Origin: Glandiceps talaboti
Lineage: Eukaryota > Hemichordata > Enteropneusta > Spengelidae
DNA: 64,000 nucleotides
Reading direction: 5' to 3'
NCBI RefSeq assembly: GCF_964340395.1
Contig: NC_135553.1
Coordinates: forward strand, 14,733,001 to 14,797,000
Positions 54,485 through 64,000 of the stretch are shown piece after piece (the stretch's first letter is position 1; the number at the start of each line of letters is the position of its first letter). The notes below the pieces were generated by a model. That model did not search any database and was not told the origin of the DNA. It saw only the letters and a list, made by a program, of their open reading frames with translations. A program made the position numbers and the translations under genes.

Positions 54485-55263
54485 TTAGGGAGCCATCAGT
54501 AATTACAAGGGAGGAGGGCCAAGGGAATCAGAGGGGTAGTCACCTTTTATAAACCGGCTGTCGGAGGAGGGCCATATTTTAATAAATTGTGATTAGGGAA
54601 GGGTCAAATTTTTCTTCGACTCATTGTATTGCCTGACATTGCATTATTTGTTTGTGTCATTCCATTGCTGCCATTTGGGTTAGGGTTTGATAGGTTTCCA
54701 TGATATCAGCATATATCAATGAAATTGCTGCTGACAACAATGTAGTGAATTAATTTCATATGTTGTCACTGGTGTGAAGAGCTGAGTGGATCTCACAAAT
54801 ATACAAAAATGGGAACAGTTAGGTAAGATATTATGGATAATGTTGAGATCATGACTTTGTTGCCGACTATGTCAGGAGTGTGTCAATCTAATCGGTGGGA
54901 GTTACAGCCTTCGGATCAGCCAATGAGATCCAAACACGGGTATTTATTAATGCAGTGCCTTCACACTCATCCACGTGGTGATAGTAGTGGGAAATAACCA
55001 ATACCTTTAAAACTTTTAACATTGGTGGTAGCGGTGGAACTGAATCCTAACCAATGATTCTGAAACTCGTGTTCTATTGCATTTAACTCACATTTACAAC
55101 TACTTAAACAAGAGGAGGGTCATGTTTTAGAGAAAAAAAAAGAAATTTGAGGGAGGGCCACTTTTTAGCACGACAGAATCGGGGAGGGTCACATTTTAGG
55201 CAACAGCCCGAACCTGATTTTCCCCCGGCCCTCCCCTCTTGTAATTACTGACGGCTCCCTTAG
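54485..55263. mobile_element. Element with 'tagggagccatcagtaatta' inverted ends, copy B
   Basis: Counterpart of 21824-22602. Confidence 0.7.
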
Positions 55264-55432
55264 ACAGGTTGTCATGTCCATGAGTGATTCGTAGAATAGT
55301 GAAAGACCCGGGATTTACTTCCAGAATCAATCCAACTTCGTTAATCGTGTGCATTTTGTTTATGCTTCCTTTTCTTGCAAGAAAATACACAACACGATAG
55401 TTCCCTCTGGTTCTGGATGTACAACTGTGGCA

Positions 55433-58400
55433 ATGGACCGTCTATGTGATGGTGGCATAAACGTTCGCGTGTCCACACCCAAATGCGTTTTCATTTGTCT
55501 CTGCGTTACTCTATGCCTCCTAGATGTATATTTTGGAAAAGGATTACAACACAATGTGACAAGGGTTCCTTCGATTGTTGCATCAGCTGTACGTGACAAC
55601 GCGAAAGGTAAGATTCCAAGCAATCTTATTAAAATCTGATGACATGTAGCGAAAGCAGCTAGATGCCTGTATTTGCCTCTGTTTCCATCGTTTGTGCCGT
55701 TTGTTTTGTTCCGAGTGATCGCCACCTTAATTCACTACATTGTTGTCAGCAGCAATTTCATTGATGTAGGTTAATATCATGGGTACCTAACCCTAACCGG
55801 AATGGCAATATTATTATTCTCCAATCATTATTAGAGTATGGAGGTGTAAGGGTAGTCTCGCTGTAGTAGTCCCCCTCTTCTCGCGGCTGCGCCGCTCGGC
55901 ATGCATAAACAGATTAGGGACGATAGTCACGAGTCTGGCAGCGAGACAAGTGTAAGGGGAGAAGGAGTATGCACAGTCATTCACCCATGATAGTTTAATT
56001 CTGCTGATGATAGTTTAATTCACCCATGATAGTTTAATTCTGTTTGCACAGCGATTAGCGTTTCCTGCCATTCTCGCAAGCATGAACTCGGAACATGAGG
56101 GCTTGAAATTGGCCATATTTGTTTTCAAATTGTTGGTTTTGTTCATTGTTTACGTTCTTTTCTTACAGAAGTGAGTGTTTTGTTTGTTTACTGTTTTTGC
56201 TCTTTAAAAAATATCTTTACCATGGTGAGTGGGGACGAAGAAGGCTCAACGCGGTTGAGGGGCTCAGTAGAACTAACTCATAAATAACTAAGGTCGGTCG
56301 TGAGTCATCGTATAATCAATAATAGATCCATGGTACGATAGACAACTTCGTCAGCAGGAGTGTGTGTAGCAAAACATACCTGGCATAGTCACAGTGGTAA
56401 ATAAGTATGTAGGCACACAGTGTAGCTATAATTGACAAGCAAGTCAAAAGAAGATAAAGTACACACTGTCTCACCCCTTGCCAGGCTAGGTGATGATAAT
56501 AACTGAGATAAAAGTGTACACATTCGGGTGAGGACACACACAGCATGCAGTGTTCGCGGCGAAGAAATAAGCCATACAACATTCACAAGCCCTGATATGA
56601 CTGAACAACGAGACGTGTCTAATATTATAGTGTAGCTCATCTGAAGATCTGTGTAAAATTCGTTTTTTAAATGTTTACCGTTTCTTTTGAATGGTAACAG
56701 TTGTGCCCTTCATCCTTAAACCCTTACTGTGCAGTCACTACTCCATTCATGGTACAGTAGTATGACTTATTTTTAATACTACTCGCCACAACTATTTTTC
56801 TCCGTAATTAAGTTCTCCTCGTAATTTTGGCAAATTATTTTGGTCCGGGTCGTACTCTTGCATTTCATTCTTGAGACCATGGAGGTTCCCCTTCTATACT
56901 TCCATGTGCAGGCATATGGTTTCTGACTTTGCCGGACTGGTTTTACTTGAACTACAAAGGTCAACCCAATTCACACCTTCTAAGTCCCCCTTTGTCTTAC
57001 ACTATCCAATACTGATAAGACTTCAGCGGCAACTCAGACAAGGAGTTGGTTAATACCCGCTACACAAACTTTAATATTAGCTCCGGTAGAGGACTGCTAA
57101 TCCCGTACATGTCAAACAATGTGTCAACATTATGACAGATAAAGGGCATAAGGTCGGAAAATTAAATATGAGTTTCCCAGAAGTACTAATAGCAAGTAAA
57201 ATACCCAAAGTGTAAAAAAAAAGAAAGAAAGAAATTCATAATTATTTGGAAAACATTTGAGGATTACGCGGTAAAACAAGACTGGCCACGCTATCGCTAG
57301 CGAAAGCCTTCGAACTAGTTTCATGGGGACCGGACGTTGAAGGAAGCGCGAAGCGAAGTGTGAGGTCAATGTGACGTCTCATGATGTATATATGATGCAA
57401 CAACACGACGTTTACGTAGAGTAGAACTAAATGTATTCTAAACTTCAGCGGAAAGAAATTTTGTCGATCGGACACTGACTATTTTCAAATTCTTAAAACA
57501 TCTGAGAAAAATGAAGAGAGGAAGCAAAATATAGCACTGACAGACAAGATAGACGTACGGTACGTGTACAGGAGGCGAGGCACACCATGTGGTGCACACT
57601 GGACAATGATCGTGCGTGTTACGTATATGGCATCAGATGTAATACATGTAGCTAACCAAATATTCTTGGAATGCAGCCTTTCTTGTAACAAGTATTGGAA
57701 ATTGTCAGAAACCTGAGGATTTTATGACTGAATATATTTCGATCAAGAATTCCCATACTTTCAGTTAAATTTTCTGATGACCCCGAAGCAAGACATGTTT
57801 GAAACATTTAGTGCGACATTTGATACTGATAAACGAGTGATATAATTCATAAACAAATCTAAAGTTGGCAACTCTTTTATTTCCGTAATGATCATCAAAT
57901 TTCAAGGACAACTGTCTATGTTGTACACATAGATCATACATCACTGCCTAGTCTAGTTCCTATCACCTGTCGACTGTTCTCTACGATCTCTAGCTCTGTG
58001 CATGTTGTGGAGATGAACGTAACGCGAACTGACAAGACTACAAGTACAATCATGGAGGCATCATAAATATTTGTTTCATTCAAATTTTAAGTTGAGAAAT
58101 CGTATTAAATTCTTTCCAGATTTCTCAAAAATCGTTTCCATATGTTTTGGCACTATCCAGCAATAATCCTCGTCATGTAAATGGCATCGACTGACATCGT
58201 AGTCAAACATACGCACGGAGAGAGATCGGAGACCAAACAAGAGTCCGTACTCACCCCATCACGACGTATGCATTTATGCGTTTGTTTTGAAATAGCTGGG
58301 GTGGTACTCCTACACATCGGGATAACTCGGAGAAGCACATGTTTGTGAGTTTATTGACTGTTTTCTGAGATGGGACATTGGGTTTGGAAACAGCCATAAC

Positions 58401-59394
58401 AGATACTTCCAAAGAATTAGAACACGGAAGGAAAATAACGGGAACATCGATGACATTTCTACCAAACTCGAGATCGCACGTAGCTAGCTACCTAGTCAAT
58501 CTGATTAAAATCTGATGTTAGATAGGCTGGTTTTCCTGTATTTACCTTTATTCCATCGTTATTGCGTCTTTTACGTGAGTTTTTTTCCTGGGCGAACGCC
58601 TTTCTAATGGAAAGAAAGAAAGGCGTTCGCCCAGGAAAAAAAAACTCACGTAAAAGACGCAATAACGATGGAATAAAGGTAAATACAGGAAAACCAGCCT
58701 ATCTAACATCAGATTTTAATCAGATTGGCTACCTAGTGTACAGTAAGTATGGAAGTGCAAAGCTTAGTCCGCTCTGACCCGTGCGATACTTGTGAAGTTA
58801 ATTTTGAAGTTTTCACGATTATGTTGTCAAAACACGACCTACATGTAATCTGTAAAAAAAAAAATCTCATTCTCTCTAACGATTTTGGTGTGGTAACGAT
58901 CGACCAAATGCCGACGCTAGTGTGTACGTGTGCAACTGTAATCTAGTACCTTGTACAAATGATACAAGTAAGTAAGTTTGTTCGTACCCAAGAATTTCAG
59001 TTTACAATTTCAATGACACAAATTGTCACTGTGTAATGTTTGGATCGTGTTAGAACAGGTCCCTCAGAATATAATTTTTCGGGTTATAATTTGTATGTAT
59101 AAGTTTATAGAAATACGTGTTTCACCCAGACTGGGTGTCTGGCCGTACGTACGCACCGGAAAAAAACGTAGCAGAAACACTGCCACTAGACTTGAAAAAA
59201 AAATATAAAATTTTACATTTACTTTAGCCTGTCCCCACCCAAATTCTTTATACTTTGTCTTTGCGGTACTTTATGCTTCGTATATGTGTATTTTGGACAA
59301 GGATTTAATCCCGGACCTTATTATCATCAATTTCGACACAATATGCCAGTGGTTACTTCGAATGTTACATCAGCTATACGTGGCAATGTGAAAG
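55433..59394 (+). CDS. Gene X, 5' part of a further copy: anchor exons A3 and A4
   Basis: These are the copy-B counterparts of the two anchor exons: 55433-55607 (ATG start, Cys/Leu-rich membrane segment, stem with NVT) and 59228-59394 ([14 protein letters not shown], stem with NVT). Both end in phase-1 donors. The partner exon B should lie about 5 kb further on, outside the window, so this is the 5' end of the next X gene in the array. The retrotransposon in its A4-B intron is present here too. Confidence 0.65.
55852..55949. mobile_element. hAT-like MITE, copy B
   Basis: Counterpart of 23191-23288 with the same flanking gtgtaagg repeats. Confidence 0.65.
56454..57152. other. 699-base block present only in copy B
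   Basis: Copy A joins directly at 23792/23793; copy B carries 699 extra bases with a 3-base aag microhomology at the junction. agataaag occurs at both ends of the block (56452 and 57137). No inverted ends, RT or transposase motif was recognised. It may be a deletion in copy A or an insertion in copy B. Confidence 0.85.
58497..58727. mobile_element. Near-perfect palindromic Mutator-like MITE, copy B
   Basis: Counterpart of 25136-25366 with the same flanking duplication. Confidence 0.9.
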
Positions 59395-59954
59395 GTAAGA
59401 TTCCAGCAGACATATGATATTACATGTATTGTTATAATTACAAGGAGTCTCTACACAGTCATTCATCCTTTGAACCTCAGACCACTAAAAGAATTCGAAT
59501 TATTTTAGTGGTATTAGTTTGAACCCATGATAGTTACCGATGTTTGCATATAGCGATTAGCGTTTCAAAAAACTGGAAACATTACATAAAAAATAATCTC
59601 AGTGTGCTGTACAACTGATTGGAAAAACAAAAACAGACATTCAAGACAACAAAAATACACTACCTGAAATTAAAACTGTGTAAAATGTCCCGATATTAGA
59701 AACATACTAGTAAAAAGGTTCACGTGCAAAAAGGTAAAATATGTAAAATCACAAAATGTAGTTATAAAACGACTTAAAATGTAAGTTTTCAAACTGCTTT
59801 TAAAACTGTTGAATGAAGAAGCAGCTCGGGTCGGTGATGGCATGCAAGGCATTCCATAGAGACGAGGGGCAGAGATTGAAAAAGCTCAATTACCATAATA
59901 CATAGTATTGCCAATAGGCTAGTGTAAATACATCGACCCGTGGTGTATTTTCGA

Positions 59955-62711
59955 TGCATTCATTATTGTTTGGTGATATTTATTTCTAGTACGCGGAACA
60001 CGGAATAGGATTTGTTGGGGAATGTTCTGCCCTCACCTAAGCTTCGTGACCTGAAAATTATTTCATGGAATGTTAACGGAGGGTTTGCAAGTAAATGGCA
60101 TGGCACAGCTTTTAGAAACTTCATATGACCTGATATTTCTGTCTGAATGCTGGACAGACAAGGATTATGAATTACAAACGGATGGTTTTAAATCTTTTGT
60201 TTTCCCTAGGCTAAAAGTAAAATCAAAACAGGGTGGAGGATCTATCATTGTGATTAGGGACGAGTTTATTCCCCTTGTGTAATGTATATTTTGATACAAT
60301 TACATGGCTAAAATTAGATCAAGCCTTATGCCATGATGCTAAGGATATTTATTGCGCATTTGTATATTTACCACCAACTGGCTCAACTTTCTATAGGTAT
60401 TATGACTGTGATATTTCTACGAACTTGAAAACCAAATTGCAACTTTTCAAACTTCTGGCAAAGTTATTGTTATTGGCGATACAAATAGTCGAACTAGAAC
60501 GTGCGATGATTTCATAACGTACGATAATTTGTATGATTCAGTCAACCCCAGAGATGTCTTTACATACCACAGTGACGTAACTTTACCTATACGTTAATAT
60601 ACTATCTATACTATGTTAATCAATTTATGCAAGTCGACTGGTTTGCGGATTTTGAATGGTAGACATACGGGTGGCACTAGTAATGACTTTACATTCAATG
60701 GGGCACGTGGAATGAGTGTAATTGACTATGTGTTGACCACACCAACATTTTCCCTATTATTAGTAAATTTATTGTGTGTAACTTTAATGAATATTCTGAC
60801 CATGCGCCCCTACATGTGGAATTGGCAGTCAGCTATTTGTATCCACAAGTAGAGAACAACGAACTTAGTACAGGGAAAGTTCGTGAAGTGTACCATTGGA
60901 ACGCTAATCTTGCACCACAATGTCGTGAGGCAGTACGAGTGAATCTCGATAAAATTCACACTTCTTTCAATGAAGCTGAGATTGTTTCACAAGCTACCAT
61001 GAATAGTAACGTTGATAATTTCACTAGTGTGCTGAGTGGGATATTCACTCCTTTCTGTAAATCCTATGCTACCCGATCTCGAACACCCGATAGCAATGTT
61101 CATACATTTGATGTAAATATATCGTCTCGTAATGTACCTGACAAACCTTGGTTTAATGATGAGCTAAAGCGATATTACAGAGAGTACAAACGTGCACTCA
61201 ACCAAGTCAACAAGAGTAAGACTACTGAGCACCACACTTTTTTGAACGAAAAGAAACGAAAATATAATTTTTTAGAAGCTAAGCGTAAGCGATATTATTT
61301 GCGTACTGAAGGAGATATGCTAGCTTATTTGAAAAAAACATAATCCAAAAGAATTTTTTAAAAGATTCTCTCGTTCGAAGAAGGGTAGTATAGGTGTTAA
61401 TTTGGGGACGCTCTCAGAGTACTTCAAACAACTACAGTCGTCTATAGTTGACACTGAGACTGCGGAAGAATATGCTATCGATGAACAAAACATTGTATTT
61501 GATGAACTAGAGGTCAGTATTACACAGGACAAGTTAGAGAATGCTATTGGCAAGTTAAAACGTGGGAAGAGTCATGGGCCAGACTGTGTTATGAATGAAT
61601 TTTTCATTGAATGTAAAGATTTTATCGTTCCAATTTTAGTTAAGATCTTTAACTGTGTGTCAGATAAAGGTTTTTTTCCAGAAAGTTTGGTCATCGGCAG
61701 TAATTGTGCCAATATTTAAAAAGGGTGATGCCAAAGATCCCAGCAATTATCGTGGTATTAGTTTAGTAAGTCATTTAGGTAAACTTTTCACAGCCGTAAT
61801 TAATCAACGTTTGCTTCGTGACATTGTCATCGAACCAAGATGTTATTACCGATGCCCAGTTTGGCTTTATGCCTGGCTTGAGTACTGTGGATGCAATATT
61901 TGCTTTGAACAATTTTATTGCTAAATCTTTGTCAAATAGAAAACGTTTATATTATGCATTTATAGACTTCAAGAAGGCTTTTGATTCTATAAACCGATAC
62001 AAATTGTGGTATAAACTATCAAAAATAGGTATAAGGGGAAAAATCTTGAAAATAATTCGGTCTATGTACATTTACTTCAATGTCAGGTCTTGTGTCACAG
62101 TAAATGGCTTCCAGTCAGATTTTTTCTCTTGTACTCTTGGGTTAATGCAAGGAGAACCCTATTCTATTTTCATTGTATAGTAATGACTTGGAAATGGGGT
62201 TCTTGACTAACGATTGTATTCCCTTTGATTGTAAATCCTTGAGTCTTTTTCTTTTAATGTATGCTGACGATTTGGTACTATTTTCTGAAAGTGTTGAAGG
62301 GCTACAAAGCCAGTTGGACTATCTTTGTAATTACTCCCGTGAATGGGACCTTGAAGTAAATATTAAAAAACAAAGGTCATGGTTTTCAGGAAGGGTGGTA
62401 GGGTGAGAAATTTTGAGCAATGGGTCTACAATGGTCAAATTCTTGAAATAATTGATAGATTTACATACATTGGCATTCTACTTTATTATAATAACAGATT
62501 TTGGATGGCTGAAAAACAAATATCGGATCAAGGTAGAAAGGCTTTTGTCATGAATACAAGTTCTCTTTACTTTGAACTCACTCGACCTATACTTATGGCG
62601 ACCTCAAACACACTTTGATCCTATTTACATTCTTTCGTTTGTTTTTTGTTTTTCTAGTTCTGTAACTGATGAGCAGAAATTGCTCAAAGTAAATAAAGAA
62701 TTGAATTGAGT
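59955..62711 (+). mobile_element. Non-LTR retrotransposon, copy B
   Basis: Counterpart of 26594-29350. All broken reading frames translate identically in both copies, so insertion and inactivation came before the duplication. Confidence 0.9.
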
Positions 62712-63264
62712 CCATCGATCGACCAGTGGTGTATTGTCGTTTTGATTACGAATACCCAATGCGTGTTTAAACCTGACGCAATACTCGTTATTAAAATTGT
62801 ATACCGGTAGTCCATGTCTGTGTTAATTGATTCACTAAAAGTTAGTGCTCTGAGGTTGAACAAGTTCCGAGCGTTATCGTGAGCTTCTTTCACATGTTCA
62901 TGCCAGCCAGGAATTGTAGGAGGTATTACTGCTAGTCATGATGGCTTATGTAGGGCTTGGATGATGTCCTGAAAACTTTTCATAAGAAAGGATTACATTT
63001 TACTATGACCATTTGAATTACAGTATCTGAGTTAGAATTGCTTTTGTAATTGGTGGCATTCCACCATTGTTGTACTGCAACATCAGAACAGGAGGGCGCC
63101 CTCCTCATAACATTTACAATCTTCAAAAATACAAATAAGGGGTAAAATGGTGTCATTGCTTATGGCTTATGCAGTGTTGGCGTTGCAGAAGGGTTGGAAG
63201 CAATTTGTCACGGATTTAACATAAAATCGACCTCTAATTCACAGATGCAATGTCTTTTTATAGC

Positions 63265-64000
63265 TAAGGTAGCCATCAGTAATTTACTAATTACAAGGGG
63301 AGGACCAGGTAATTAGGGGTGGGTCACTTTTTTACAATTCGGTCCTCGGAGAGGGCTTACTTAGAAAATTGAAAATAGGAGAGATCACATTTTACTTTGA
63401 CTCATTTTTATCTAACTTTGCATTAATTTGTTATTTGGGCCTGATCCCACTACTTCCACCCGTTCCCAACTTGATCCTACTGCTACCATATCCCACCACT
63501 GCCACCACTGTAAAGTAGTAATGTCATAACATATCAGTGAAATGCTGTAAATTAACTGATAGTTGTGATGTAAGGAGAGGAGCAGGTCTCACTGCGTGGC
63601 AAGATATTGGGGATAATGTGGCGGAGCCGAGATGTTGACCTCAGTCCTGAGGTTGTCAGTGGTGTGCTCATCGAGTCTTTGGGGGTCCGAGTTCTGTCTT
63701 TCAGCTCAGCCAATGACATCCAAATGCAGGCATTGATTTAATACAAACATGAACTCCCTGTGGTGGTAATAGTTGCAAACAAATAAATGCCTTTAAAAAT
63801 TATCAATGTGGTGGGATATTACTACAGACAAATTCCCTGTCCGATAGTGGGATTTGAACCCAGGACCTCCTGACTACTAATCTTGAACAACTGCACCACA
63901 GGGAGGTGGTGTTAAAATGTTTTTTTTTCATTGAATTGTTTGAACGGGGGGGGGGTCACATTTTAGAGAAAGGAAACTGAGGGTGGGGGTCATTTTTTAG
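63265..64000. mobile_element. Second element with 'gccatcagtaatta' ends, copy B (truncated by window end)
   Basis: Counterpart of 29904-30731. Its G run near 63950 is shorter than in copy A. Confidence 0.6.
63842..63907 (-). repeat. tRNA-like SINE head, copy B
   Basis: Identical to 30481-30546, with the ggttcaaatcc box. Confidence 0.6.

Larger units (their letters stand above)
32754..64000. repeat. Tandem duplication unit, copy B (right edge cut by the window)
   Basis: This is collinear with 1 to about 30,639 and starts with the same sequence as base 1 of the window. The unit is incomplete. By extrapolation its exon B would lie near 64,425. It holds one 699-base block (56,454-57,152) absent from copy A. 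It may be a genuine recent tandem duplicate or two haplotypes joined by the assembler; the sequence alone does not decide. Confidence 0.95.

Noticed and set aside
56779-56964. 61-residue minus-strand frame inside the 699-base block
   Set aside because: No motif recognised and no support beyond being open; too short to call.

Overview
The window is eukaryotic, AT-rich, intron-bearing DNA, most likely from a marine invertebrate. The evidence is split exons with GT-AG borders, several non-LTR retrotransposon remnants, many foldback/MITE elements, and Helentron/pearl-like repeats of the kind common in molluscs and other marine animals. I cannot fix the phylum from sequence alone.

The dominant structure is a tandem repeat of about 32.7 kb. 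Positions 1 to ~30,639 recur at 32,754 to 64,000 in the same order and orientation, at about 99% or better identity by eye, with scattered indels. The window starts and ends inside the array, so neither outer boundary is visible. Positions ~30,640-32,753 have no second copy here only because the window ends.

The real genes are short type-II-membrane sulfotransferases of the WSCD (sialate O-sulfotransferase) family, without WSC domains. Each has four recognisable coding exons: A (signal anchor), B (PAPS P-loop PGSGNTW), C (KTH and RNP motifs) and D (C-terminal half). All introns are phase 1. Each repeat unit carries two gene types. Gene Y (about 14.6-20.5 kb; copy at 47.3-53.1 kb) is compact, and its anchor exon seems broken by a retrotransposon fragment. 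Gene X is long: two candidate anchor exons at 22.8 and 25.9 kb, exon B at 31.1 kb, then exons C and D at 32.8 and 39.3 kb in the next unit. X therefore straddles the unit boundary. The window opens with exons C and D of one X gene and closes with the anchor exons of another.

The rest of each unit is mobile-element debris. It includes an internally deleted non-LTR element nested in an older one (26.3-29.6 kb), CR1-like reverse-transcriptase fragments (7.6-10.1 kb), an endonuclease fragment (14.4 kb) and two Helentron-like elements (8.0 and 13.0 kb). It also includes Mutator-like foldback MITEs with 10-bp target duplications (5.8 and 25.1 kb), hAT-like MITEs with 8-bp target duplications (23.2 and 31.9 kb), a 1.27 kb foldback (4.2 kb), a tRNA-like SINE head (30.5 kb) and a long TA/GT microsatellite (19.0 kb). 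No prokaryotic features are present.
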